Shown here piece after piece: positions 46,577 through 58,792 of a stretch of DNA of 64,000 nucleotides. The DNA comes from Turritopsis dohrnii (lineage: Eukaryota; Cnidaria; Hydrozoa; Anthoathecata; Oceaniidae), in assembly GCA_027922465.2 (NCBI GenBank), contig BQMF02000793.1, positions 45,135 to 109,134 of the forward strand, read 5' to 3'. The notes below the pieces were generated by a model. It saw only the letters and a list, made by a program, of their open reading frames with translations. It made no database searches and was not told the origin of the DNA. Within the stretch, counting starts at the first letter, position 1; each line of letters begins with the position of its first letter. The position numbers and the translations under genes were made by a program.

Positions 46577-46942
46577 TTAGCGCCACATAATGTCATAATC
46601 AAAGAATTGCCTTTCATGATTCTTTTGGGATTGCTTGGGACCCTTTGGTGTGACAAAGGCTTCTCTAGAGCTCCAACCATAACCCTTTAATTCAACGCAA
46701 AGTCTTGCAGGCAACCACGTCTTATATAAATTTCCTGTTCTATCTTGGACCTCTGCATACATAGCTGTTCCAGAACCAAATTCAGATGCACTTGTGAAAG
46801 TAGATCGAAGATCTGTGTCTATCTCACCCACAGATTTAATATGATAAATCACGTTTTCAGGTAGCTCTCTCCACTTTATGATTGGAGTGGATCGAAGATC
46901 TTCCGTGTTTTGTTCAAATGTTTCAACTGTTGGGAATTCCAT
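46577..46942 (-). CDS. Small Polinton-associated protein, function unknown
   Basis: 121 codons from an ATG at 46940-46942. It begins MEFPTVETFEQNTEDL and contains IIKWRELPENVIYHIKSV, TAMYAEVQDRTGNLYKTWLP and a C-terminal FVTPKGPKQSQKNHERQFFD. I recall similar small proteins from cnidarian Polintons but know of no assigned function. It lies convergent with the integrase, 66 bases past its stop. DLRST occurs twice: EDLRSTPIIKW and IDTDLRSTF. The 33-base DNA stretch under the second also occurs in the polymerase remnant. Confidence 0.55.
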   Translation of the reverse strand: MEFPTVETFEQNTEDLRSTPIIKWRELPENVIYHIKSVGEIDTDLRSTFTSASEFGSGTAMYAEVQDRTGNLYKTWLPARLCVELKGYGWSSREAFVTPKGPKQSQKNHERQFFDYDIMWR

Positions 46943-46952
46943 TGTTATGTTT

Positions 46953-46956
<4 letters not shown>

Positions 46957-47008
<52 letters not shown>
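46957..47008. repeat. TA dinucleotide microsatellite
   Basis: About 26 uninterrupted TA units directly follow the start region of the small Polinton ORF. Confidence 0.95.
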
Positions 47009-47009
<1 letters not shown>

Positions 47010-47010
<1 letters not shown>

Positions 47011-49297
47011 CCTGGATCTACCTAAAGGTGACGTGCTAAGAAAATACACTTTAGGGTGACAACTCGTAAATACTTGTTTCTAGTGATTCTATCACCAAAT
47101 AGCGTTACTTTTCATAAAAATACATCCTATGGAAAAGATCAATATGTCATAAAGACCATTTAGTGACTTTTACAACGATATATAATTTTAGGTGTAGCCC
47201 TAACGTTTTTTGTATATGTAATTGTCACCTTAACGAAAAGATAAAGACTAGATCCACTTTAAGGTGACATTATCCTGTGGCCTAAAAGCCTATTTTCAAA
47301 GACAATAATATAACAACAAAAAGCACTGTCGATGCTTCTTTTCTGTCAAGGTGCTCAATGCTACTCAATTTACTGGGTCAAAATAATAAGTAACCATGAA
47401 TAAACAACACAGCATGGAGTAATCAAGAAATATATTTCGGATGTCGACCATGTATACAAGATTGCAAGGAAGCACTAAATTCTGTAATACTGTATGACTT
47501 GAATTTCCCATAATTTACATTCATCAGCATGGAAAAATCGATATATCAGATTTTATAAACTAAAACGGGTTAAAATAGGGTACTACATCACTTAGCCAAG
47601 GCAATGGCGCACTTACAAACGGTGATAGAAGTTTGTAAAATTGTAGAATTGTAAAAATTTGTAAAAATTGTTTGTAAAATAGTAGAATTGATTACCGAGA
47701 TTGTTTTCTGAGTTTGTGGAACATTACACTCACCATAGATAAAATGCAAACTGACTCGATTGCAGATGAGCTTTGTTTAGCAAAAGGCATTAGGATTCCC
47801 TTGAGCAAGAAATACTTGAACTGACTAAGAATTTCTAACAGCTCAGTGACATGAACTAATTGACAGAGAGTAGATTCTCATTCATGGTAAAAGAAAAACA
47901 AACACGTGTCTCTGTTTATTTCGCAGATTACAAAAAGGGCACCAGAGATCAAATCTGTCATCCACACAAGCCCTGCCGACTGTGGAAGTTTCCATACCCT
48001 GCAACTCGATCTGGGAAACCGAATGCATGTTTTGGAGATAAAATATACCACCATCACATGAACCATACCAACCCTACCCAGCTAGCAAAAAGCCCAACAT
48101 CACCTGGATAGAGACAAGAGAAGCAGAAAATCTGAAATAAACCACTAATTAACAGCTCCAATTCGACACAAAAATGACAGGAATGTAAATGAGAATTAAT
48201 TTGCCTTGAACCAATGATAACCAAGAAAAGTAATCCAACACAGAAATAATTTAACAAGTAAATACAAACACAACACAGGAGAATTAGTATACACAAAATA
48301 ATGAATTATTATTATTATTATTATTATTTACGAATGTTTACCCAGGATAGCCTCTTCAGTTCCTTAAGGTACTGTTATCAATGAGGGTCCTGCGAAGGAG
48401 GTCCTAGATACATTGACTGAGGTTGCTCATGCACTCCATAAAGTCTTAGTCATCATCTCACAATGAAATATCGAAAGCCAATTTTACATGACTACTTGAA
48501 ACATCACTTGAAATACCACTAAAGAACGCTAAAAAGGGTAGCTTGTTCAGATTGAGAAGCCAGATTGATGGCCATAACTCAGCATTCCCATAATGGAGAT
48601 AGCTGAAGATTAAGGTAAAAGTGATTCTATATTCAAAGACATTACAGGAGTACCATTTTTACAATCATTTTCAGGACATAAAAAGACACATTATAACATA
48701 TATCAAGTTCATAATCCAATTTTAGCGGAAAGAATCTACGCTCATTAGTGATTCCGATTCCCCCAGAGTCTTTAAAAGATTTAAGGCAGACAATGGCTTA
48801 ATTGGCGGACATGACATTTGCCTTGTATACTATGTTTACAATTCCAAGAACCAAAATCAAACAGCACAGGCATCCTATGTTGCCTCAAGGGCAAAAGCCA
48901 CTCCTGTAAAGTATCCTATCGGATTTTTAAAATTAAAGTCGTGTGATTTTTAAAAGAGACCAAATATTAAGGAAAAACAGTTTGGTGAATGTGATCTATA
49001 GCAAACACCAAATGTCTAGTGACAAAAAGAAATTTCAAGCATACCAGGTGCACATCAAATACATACTTTCCCATTTACATTGGTGAGATCTGCACCACTA
49101 GAAGGATTTTATATTAGAAGCAATATGAGGCATATACGATATACGATATAAAGTCAATGATTTTTTCAAAAATATCTATTAAAACTACTTCATGTGGAAA
49201 AAATATGGAAAACGTCTAAGTTTGGACTAGCTACGTGGAATTATGTTCTGCAGGGATTCAACAGTAGTAAGTGATTCAGATTCACCAAGAGTCTAAG
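47010..49297. other. No gene recognised; ATT microsatellite at about 48306-48327
   Basis: The frame at 47860-48111 (+) is rich in H, P and K but has no domain or splice sites. The motif of the type gatctac.taaaggtgac occurs near 47023 and again as gatccactttaaggtgac near 47250. Confidence 0.4.
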
Positions 49298-49851
49298 GGG
49301 AGCATTGAGACTCTAAATTAGTAGAGACAAGAGCTTAAATGGCGGAACCTGCTTGCATGGCATCGGCACATGTGGCTGGATATGAAAGGGGATTATAATT
49401 ATATTTATTTATATTATGAATATTATTTGTTACTTATTTGTTCTTATTTGTTTAACTTTTTTACGTTCTTGTAAATTTTGTTGAGTTGTGGAAACACAAA
49501 TAGATTTCGTTTCCTTTCCTCGCGTTCTTTTTTGCTCCATTTCTGTTGATCCACAGCAGAAATTGTACCGTTTTATCTATTATCATTATCAGTATTAAGT
49601 ACTTTTTATTTTTGTCATACAATTCAATTTTGTCAATAATTCAGTGAATGGTGTTATCTGTTGTACATTAAACATGTCAAGTGAAGAATCAACCACAACA
49701 ACCACTATAGTTAAAAAAAACAACAAAAAACAACAAAAACAAAACAAGTCAAGACTCTAATTAGGTAGAGACAAGAGCTTAAATGGCGGAACCTGCTTGC
49801 ATGGCACCAGCACATGTGGCTGGATATGAAAGGGGAGCATTGAGAAATAAC
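49298..49851. repeat. Two direct copies of about 95 bp separated by about 356 bp
   Basis: Both copies contain agagacaagagcttaaatgg, cggaacctgcttgcatggca and cacatgtggctggatatgaa (about 49322-49391 and 49769-49838). The segment between them is AT-rich and ends in an A-rich caacaaaa tract, as if a retroposed piece or a duplication event split them. Confidence 0.8.
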
Positions 49852-52800
49852 TAAAGAACAGGAAAACTTTAATGGTGGCTAACCAAAATGTGGTCGTCAA
49901 AGCCAATCAAAGTCAGCTAAAGTTTCAAGGCCCTACCAGAGACATGTTCTGATGAAATCAGGAAGAGCAGTCCTTTAAAAAAATGATATAGTGTTTCCCA
50001 AAATTTTCAATGGAATATTTTTACTAGCCAAACTTAACAAGTGGCTGAAACCAAATATAAAAGAGGGAATTTTTTTAAGAAAGTCAATGCTTCTTTCCCT
50101 TACTAACACCTTAATAGCTGTATTATCCTTCTTGCTTAATAACGGTTACATTTGTACCTTGTAAGGATCCTAGATCCTACATTTTGAAGTAAACACAATA
50201 TAAGTATGGTTGTTATTCATTATGTTGTATTATTATTATTATATATTATCAATTTTATTGTTAAAAGTAATTTAATTAAACAATATCGGTAGGGCATCTA
50301 TCTATCTTATCTTAGGGTTATCTATCTTACATTAAACAATGTCAACTGAAGAATCAACCGCAAGTAACACTTCAAGCAGCTAACTTTATCCATAGCATGC
50401 CTTGAATAAGAACTACTGTATTTGCCTTACCAACAACTGGCATCACACAATCAACAATCAATTGCTACGTACCTTTGTTGGGATGTCAAGCAACCAGTAA
50501 TGATTACAAGCATAAAGCAAGTCCATGTTAGTCAATCTTACCAAGATCTACCAAAAAGAAGTCTACTACTACAGAAAGCACTGCCAAAAAGGGCCATCTC
50601 TCATAAAAGACTCATCCGATTTTAAGAAATTAATGTCAATCAAGGAAACTCAGATGAAGATTTCGATTTTTACAAAAGTTTAATAAAAAAACTACATCCA
50701 TGACTGGTTGTACCCGCCTGCTGAAGAAGTTGTCAGCAAAAATGTAAGTGAAAATAACGTTGACAAGTTTGGAACACCGGCCAAATAATTCACCTGTAGT
50801 TCACCAGGTCCTCGTAAACAAAAAACAGTAACTCTGACAAAAAATGAAATAGGTGCAGCATGCTTTTGAATCCTGGAAATAAATAGGTTGACCTACCTCA
50901 ATCAAATCATGAAGGTATCACGAATATAAAAATGACAATTTATAACCATAAGAAAACACCAAACACCAAATCTATGTGAAACAGAGAAAACAGTAGATCT
51001 GTTTGAATGATGAATTGAACCTGATGAATTAACAACATGCATCTCAATATCTCTCAGAGACAAAAGAATAGAATAGAAAAGATAGAATAGAAAATTATAT
51101 ATGATAAGGATTATCAAGAAAAGCTGAAATTTATTGAATAACATGAAAATCTCATTCTTCAAGAACAATTACCAGGAATTCAACACAAAAACAAGCCAAA
51201 ATAGGCGGAATTGAAAGAGTCAGCTTGCTTCTGACACCATGATCTTAATGGTACCGTCAAGCAGAATGATGGAAAGAATTGCATGGATGGTAACATGAGT
51301 TTGAACTCATGTTACTGTGATTTAATCATCAAATATTAATCCCATGTTCTGTCGATATTTTATTTTCAAAGTTTTGCCTACAGCATTAGAAAAAGACCAG
51401 TTAACGAAAAAAATTCCGACGAGCATGATGATAGTGATACTAATGATGACTGGACAAGCACCAACATCTATATAGTCTATCTATATAATACAGTCACTAT
51501 TTCAAAAGAGTGTATACCGTTTGCTATGTCAATGAAGTTCGTTCACAGCAAGTTTAATACTTCATCTATTTAGTTTCTCTACTGTGTCGTTGTGGGGATC
51601 CCAATATTGTGAAATATCGTGAAATAAGTAAATATTTATTTTGTATAATTCTCATGTACTTTAGACTGTGATACAATGAAGAATAGAGGATATAAAGTTC
51701 AAATTCTCCTTTCGTTAAGTAACAAAAAAATATTTTTGAATATCATACGTCATTTTTTCATTGAACTAAAAAGAGTGAGAAACATGTAAAGGCATTAAGA
51801 AGTACGTATTCCTGCTTAACAAATCAAAATAGCTAAGACATATAAAATAAGTGACTCAAGAAAGTTATTAATTTTGTGCCTATGGAATATTTTGTAGCAA
51901 GTGAATTCACTTTATAAGGGTATGATATGAGGACAAGAAGAGATAGTCATCAAGGTGTGCAGCCTCACGAATTAACAATTATAGAACCTAAAAAAAGGTG
52001 TCTTAAAAAAGGACTTATTTGAAGAATACAAAACAAAAATTGATCCAATCTATTTGCTCAGAATAACCATTAATAAAAAGAAATGGGTGGGGCACAGTAT
52101 TTATAGGCTGCTCAATCACATAAATATGGCTACTTTTGTTTAGTTGACAGACTGAATCCACTGTGCTAGCACAAAATATGATAAAGTTAACTTAATTATT
52201 TAAGGGTGGTTTCAACATTGACAGAAATACTCAAACTACTGTACCAATCGCAGACAAAACAGATTATCAACAAATAAACGGAAATTACTGAGAATAGATA
52301 GAATAGGATTAGGATTTTTCAAAACATTCACCGTTGCGTACAATGTTGTTCATACAGAGATGGGGAATTTCACCAGAGTTAGAACATAGTCACATTGGCT
52401 GGGAATTTTACATATACAGTGAAATACAGCAAACATGGAAAATGATTTACTAGCTCCAGATAAAATGAAAATTCAAAACTAATTTAAGTCAGGAAGGAAC
52501 ACCTGATAATGATTGAGTGAATGTCAAACCAAATGCTGGATTTAAAAGATGGCTTCATGTATTTGAATAACAACAAAATTGTGGAAAAACATAATGAAAA
52601 GCATAGTATGATACTTAAACTACTGTACCACTGTACCAATTGCAGGTGACACAGACTATCAACTAAATGAGAAATTACTGAGAATAGATCTCAGTTTTAG
52701 AAATTAAGTAGAAGCAATTCAAATTCCGTTCTGGTGCGCAAGCGAAACATTGATCATTTTACAAAACTTTTCTAAAATGCTCAAAAACTGCAGTACCACT

Positions 52801-55800
52801 TATAGATGACACAGATTACCAAGAAACACTCAGAAGATACAAAGAAAATATCTGAGTATAATGAATACACAAACTAAGAAATAGATGGGAATTGGAGCAA
52901 AAAATCACAAACTATGATCATAGATACACGGGATACCACTGTACCCCTTGCAGACGACACAGACTACCAACAATCGGAAAAATACTAAGAAAACATGTGG
53001 AACCAAACGAAACCAAATTCCATTTTGCATTGATCATCCTTTCTGTTATGTTGACTAACTGCAAGAAAAGTAGCCTTTCTGTATGAGATGGTGATCAATA
53101 TGTACCAAGGCTGAGAAATATCCCTAATTGCTTGGGTACTAACTCTTACTGACAAGCAAGCAGTATTTTCCTATACAATACAATGTTCAAATACAATGTT
53201 AAAACTTACAATATTACAAAGCAAAAAATTTATGTTGGTTATGTTAAAATGTTAAAAGTTACAATTTTTCATTACAATTACAGTCTGAGTGTTAAAGAAA
53301 AGTTTGTTGTTTGTTTAATACTATTGCTGATGTGAAGTGTTGTAGATATGCCTAAAGGTGGTGAAATATATACTAAAAATCTTTTGAGAGATAGACTAAA
53401 TTGTAACAGGTTGAAAATAAACATTTGTATTTGCACCTGATGACGTAAACTTGTTTTTACGAAAAGCTTTATGCTGATTTTTAACAAACTTTTCACACAT
53501 GCTCTTTTTGTATTTGCACTTGGGACATGTTCCGTTGGAAGCACCAAGTCAAAAATAGTCATGATCAAACTTAAAGCATGACAAAGCAAAAAATATTTAA
53601 TGAAAGTAAAAGAGAGATGATCACTTTTTGAAACCATGAGCAAAGGTTTCATAAGACATGCAGTTGCATTAAAGTGGTTGGTTATTTCCAGAAACCCTAA
53701 TTTAAACTTACTCAAATTGGACAAAACCAACCAAAACGAAATATCTGATTCAAAACACAAAAATAAGAAGGTTTTCTTCAGCTACTGTAAAGGCAGAAAA
53801 AAGACCAGATAAAAAAAGATAAAATGCACAGAAATAACATTGAACACATGATTTCCAAGCCATAAACAACCATAGTAACTATAAAGGTTACAAAAAAAGA
53901 AAATTGAATCTTGGATAATCAAGCATGTGGTAGCATGTGGTAGCATAAGAAAACAAAACTAAAGCTCAAACTAAAGCTCAAATGATCGATGTCAGTAATA
54001 AAGATTCTATTATATTTTTAAAAGTTTAAAATTTCATTCAACTGGTGATTGTGTAAAGAATAGACAATACATTCTTTTTTGCTCTCCTACGCATCGATAA
54101 CATTGCATGGAGCAAGTCCATGTTCAGTACAAGTACCATACAAACTGACTTGTTTTCACCTGAATTACAAGACTACAATTTTGGCAACATTCTAAGCATT
54201 TTAATTTTGCTGGATAAGTTTACTAGTATAGTAATGCCTTAGCAGAGTGAGATAGCATTCATACTCTTCCTTCATGACTAAGTCAAGGTTAAAAAAAATT
54301 AAAATTACAATTCTGTTTAATATAATAAAATGTAACTTTGTTAGTTCCACACTACTGAAGTATGCTGCTTAAGAAGAGCTGAAAAAATTTTAAGGAGATA
54401 TAAAAATTTTTTATCAAACCTTTCCAAAAAAAGCAATGTATATAGGAAATTGTTACTGCAGCAAACCAAAAACACCAATATTCGAACAACAGGCATCTCA
54501 AGGTTGTGATAAAGAACAACATGAATATTGTTGGCATGACAATAGTAGAAAATTTGGTCAAGTTAAACGTCTTTTCTTCCTTTTGAGAGCTAAAAACAAA
54601 AAGGTTTAAAAACTAAAGACATATTATAACCCGTTGCTTCATCAATGTTTATTGCTTATCTGCTCTATTGTTATAACATAACGTGAAGCATTAATACATT
54701 TTCAGAAAACACAAAAATAAAATTGGATTGGAATATGTAAGGGTTTATTAAGGAATTATAGTGAATAATGATGCTGATGCTGACAGTTTTCAGAATTCAG
54801 AGAGCTCTGAACTAAATTTTAAAATCCCAAGGCATGAAATTACTCACCAGGTCTAACACACACACATTTCCAATTGAATTTCATCTAAACTAAATTTTCA
54901 GTTGCTTCACAAAAAGATTCAATCTCTGCCCAATTACATGAACACCATAGTTTTATCATCTGCAACAACAATCCAGTAGAGTAACAGTAGAGGCAAACAG
55001 ATGGTAGGAAACCCCAAGCATTATCAACTTTACAGCAATTTCGGTGTCTCTCCAAAACATGGTCACCATCAATGCATAAACTCTAACTTCTAGGATTTCA
55101 TTCTAATGCATAACAGTATATTTCGGTGTCTCTCCAAAACATGGTCACCATCAATGCATAAACTCTAACTTCTAGGATTTCATTCTAATGCATAACAGTA
55201 TATATTTGACAACATTTTGGAAAATGCTTCTTCTTCTTTTCAAACACATCAATAGAATATGACTTCAGTATCACTTCAAAAAGCTCTTTATGAATTGATG
55301 AATGCCACAATGTCACAGATTCCAGATTTTTATCAAGCACTTAAACCTGGAATGACTGCAAATAGCTGAGTATTTATTTCTTCTTAAGGAAATGTTTTTA
55401 TATCTATCAACTTTTTATATCCACCAGCACAAACTTGCATAAGGAAAGATACTTGAATTTTTTCCGTCCTGAAATGACAAATTAATGGAAGAACAATATA
55501 ATGAAGGTTTAATGAGTACAATGTCAGTCATAAGATATCATATAACCTTAATGACATTTCATAAAGATAGGAAAGAAAGTTTTCATTCAGAAGGTGAATT
55601 TTTTTTCGATAACATAAGATTGATTCTTGATGATGATTCATATGCTATATTAAATTTTTAAAAACCATAGGTAACATAATGCGGGGCCAGTCAACACTAG
55701 CTAGTGTACAACAGTCAACACAGCTTCCTAGTTTAAGCATGAGATTTTATTTGCGATACAAATGAACAACAATGGCTATCATCTTTAACATTAAACTTTA

Positions 55801-56351
55801 ACTTTGAAAATAGTAGATTTTCATTTCAGGAGAACAAGGTTTCATGGGATGACTGGAATATTATTTAAGACATCAACTTGACAATATCTCATAAAAATGT
55901 ATGTGTCACCTTAAAGTTGCAAAATCTTCAAAATTGAATATGTATGAAAAAAGGTATGAAAAAAGTTGCACCGTTACTTAAAAAACCAGATAACAACACA
56001 AATGTAACTTTCTGTTTAATAAACTTAACAACCAAAGGGTCGATGGAAAAATAGGATGGATCAATTCTGTTTTTCCATTCTTCAATTTTTCTTTGTTTTT
56101 CCATTCTCAATTTAAACTGTATAAACTAAAGGTAAACATAACAAGGGAAAAATAACAAAACAAAGCAGTAACAAAAGAAGACTTCACATATCTATGTGGA
56201 TTTCTGTTTGGATTTTTCTTTGTTTTCCTAAACTAAATAAACTAAAGGTAAATACAATGTAAAATATAAATACAAAAGTAAAGGTAAACATAACAGCGGT
56301 AAAATAAATAATAAAAATAAATAACAAAACAAAGTATAACAAAATAACTCT
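49852..56351. other. Gene-poor stretch with degenerate repeats
   Basis: No exon is supported. Four degenerate copies of a segment like ctactgtaccaatcgcagac.acacagactatcaac occur at about 52226, 52612, 52780 and 52930. A short echo of 49665 (acattaaaca.tgtcaa.tgaagaatcaacc) occurs at about 50330. The minus frame at 53278-53760 is a probable shadow. Confidence 0.45.
55039..55202. repeat. Perfect 82-bp tandem duplication
   Basis: Two head-to-tail copies beginning tttcggtgtctctccaaaac are identical over 82 bases, so the duplication is very recent or an assembly artefact. Confidence 0.88.
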
Positions 56352-56489
56352 TCACATATCGATGCCAATTTGTTTTTTGATTTTTCTTCTATTTTCCAAT
56401 CTTAAGCGTCTAACGTTCACAATTCTTGTACGCACTTGAATGTACGTTAAATTAAACCGTTTCCCAAATTTTTCAATTTCTTTTCTACC
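56352..56489 (-). CDS. Recombinase gene, last exon: second half of Myb-like domain
   Basis: After aacag, and with a Ser codon shared with exon 7, it codes RKEIEKFGKRFNLTYIQVRT then RIVNVRRLRLENRRKIKK to a TGA at 56352-56354. It completes a helix-turn-helix with a strongly basic end, so it is probably DNA-binding. Confidence 0.72.
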   Translation of the reverse strand, partial: GRKEIEKFGKRFNLTYIQVRTRIVNVRRLRLENRRKIKKQIGIDM

Positions 56490-56661
56490 TGTTAAGAAAA
56501 TGAAATATGTGACTAAAATGAAAACGTTCTTGTTTAGCTTAGTTTTTTTTTCACCCAAAAAGGTATATAGAGTAGTATATAACAGATCAGATAAATTTTG
56601 TCTGAACAGAACAAATCCCAATATCTGATATTATCTTGTTGGATATCATCTTAATATCAAT

Positions 56662-56908
56662 GCCGGCTTAGTGGTTAAAGCATTGAGCTTAGGAACCCAA
56701 AATTGAGGGTTCAAACCCCGCTGAGGTCGGGTGTTGAAAAAGTCATGACTCCTGGAGGTACTGCAACTACCTCGATTCCCTGATGTATTTCGGGAAAAAT
56801 GAAGGCTAGTCGGGGAGATTAACGCTATGATGAACATCAGGAATATGTAGCCCCACTCCTTGTAGTGGCTTCGGCCTTGAGTGGGGTGAGTGATTTAAAA
56901 AAAAAAAA
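56662..56908 (+). mobile_element. tRNA-derived SINE with poly-A tail
   Basis: The 5' part looks like a tRNA gene with internal promoter boxes: gccggcttagtggttaaagc (A box) and ggttcaaaccccg (B box, at about 56709-56721), 30-odd bases apart. About 150 bases of unrelated body follow, then a run of 12 A. It lies in the last intron of the recombinase gene, in antisense. No clear target duplication was seen. Confidence 0.85.
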
Positions 56909-56987
56909 TGTCAAGGAGAGAAACTGAAAATACGAATATTGAGAAACGTTCTCATCAACGTTCATTTGAATGCCACTCAATACTTAC

Positions 56988-57092
56988 TTGGATAGCCCCG
57001 TTCCTTATCTAAGTGCTCACCAAATTCAAGGTCGAACGCTGCTATTCCTTCTTCAGACCAAAGCCTATATTTCCGTGATTTCTTAGATTTCC
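56988..57092 (-). CDS. Recombinase gene, exon 7: first half of Myb-like domain
   Basis: 105 bases between tttcag and gtaagt. It codes a basic KSKKSRKYR then LWSEEGIAAFDLEFGEHLDK and ERGYP. The W-S-E-E..F pattern is that of the first helix of Myb/SANT domains. The following intron holds a SINE. Confidence 0.72.
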
Positions 57093-57250
57093 CTGAAACA
57101 ATTATAATAGTAACAATTTATAAAGAACTAACAATAAATAACTTATTAAAAGTTATGAAGTAAACAAAAGATTCTTTATGTTGTTGCAGTATGGGAATTT
57201 AGAAATTATTCACAGAAGTTAAAAGATGAAAATTCGAAATCCTTTCAAAC

Positions 57251-57310
57251 CTTTTTGGAGCTTATTATTTGTTCTATTATCACTATCTTCTTCTGAAGTG
57301 TGTTCACGGC
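57251..57310 (-). CDS. Recombinase gene, exon 6
   Basis: 60 bases between attatag and gtttga coding REHTSEEDSDNRTNNKLQK. Polar and acidic. 1-1 phase. Confidence 0.65.
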
Positions 57311-58545
57311 CTATAATACAAAAGGTTTTACGTTTTTAATGAACCTTTAGATTTTTAGAACATTTTATTTACAGATTGTATTAAATGGGAACAAATTTCA
57401 AACAATATACAATCAAATGACTTTGTAAATGGACTTTTAAGCATATTTTCTGCAAGTCATATGTTACAAATTTATGGGCAATCAGTTGATATCAATTGGT
57501 TCTTACAATAGCATACAAGTATTCCATAAGATAAAGTTTATAGGACATGAGATTGTACAAATTGTGATGCTCAGCCCAGTGCAGCAATTTTTAACGCTTT
57601 GATGCTTCTTTTTCTTTAACCAACATCCTAGCTCCGAGGCCATCTACATGATATTTAAAGGCTGGTTTCCACCTATCCGGCTCTTGATGTGATCGAAACC
57701 CATTCCCTTAAAGATTTCCACTAAGAATTGAAGAACCCTAGGCAAAGTTTTCCAACATGGCTGCCTTAAACATTAATTTTATTCTTGATAATTTAGAAAT
57801 GGTTATCTTTCATGGTTTATGATTATCTCTAACTTGTGTGACAAAGTACTGATCATTGTAACCTTCCAATAAAGGTCCAGATAAATTGAACCAACCTTAA
57901 CTGTTATTAGTGCTTACATGACTTTGGCTGGAACTTCCAGATATAGTTTCTATTATGCTAACTTGGCAATCTTTGAGAAACTCCCAAGTAATTCCACCAT
58001 CCCGAAGTAAAACAGGGTCGCATCCAGACCGAAAATGATAACGTTGAAACGTTATGGGCGCCCAAAAAATGTCCCCAAAAAATATCCAAAAGAAAAAATC
58101 AGAATCATAAATTCCTGAACAAATTAAACAAAAGTAATTTAGAACAATAACCAAATTAGTTCAAACGTAACATTTCACACGGTTTAAATTTGTCCGGTCT
58201 GCTAAATAGTAATTTAGAGCTTCTCTCTGGTGCAGTTCTAAATTATGCAATCCGTAACCAAATTTGAAGTACTTCATAAAACATGCAATTAAGTGATTTT
58301 TCTCCTCTTGAAAGTACTAAAATGTCAGAGCTATCAGAAGCATCACAGCTGACGCGAAACCCCCTGCTGAAAATCGATGTCCCCATAAATGATCTGGATG
58401 CGACACTGTAAAAGCCAGTTTTTGTTCACTTTAGGGTTCATGAAGTTCAGGGGGTGAATGCTTTATGTCTATGGAGGATGGACCCGTTCTTGAAATAATG
58501 CTAGAAACAACTTAAAAATTAATACAAACTTCAATTCGTTGCTAC

Positions 58546-58614
58546 CTTCATTACTTAGTGGTTGGTAATCAACATCATTGTCGTCACTCAACATCTCTTC
58601 ATAGTTTTTTAGAG
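58546..58614 (-). CDS. Recombinase gene, exon 5
   Basis: 69 bases between tttttag and gtagca coding LKNYEEMLSDDNDVDYQPLS then NE. Acidic. 1-1 phase. Confidence 0.65.
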
Positions 58615-58792
58615 CTAAAAAGGAAATAAAGGCACCCAAAATATTACATCGTAAGGGAACCGGAGTGTGTAGCTCTTGTAAATACTCATGGAAAATCTTT
58701 TAATGGTTAAATTTTCAAAAGTTTCATACAAGGATGAAAGTCTGAATGTATCAAACTGAAAAGCTTAGGTCACATCAAGAATATATATCACA

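Noticed and set aside
47860..48111. 83-codon + strand frame
   Set aside because: No recognisable domain, splice site or poly-A context, and overlapping frames on the other strand are equally open.
53278..53760. 160-codon minus-strand frame, and an overlapping minus frame with CPKCKYKKSMCEKF
   Set aside because: The long frame is hydrophobic with no domain. The cysteine frame looks exon-like for about 45 codons but has no acceptor and no neighbouring exons in phase.
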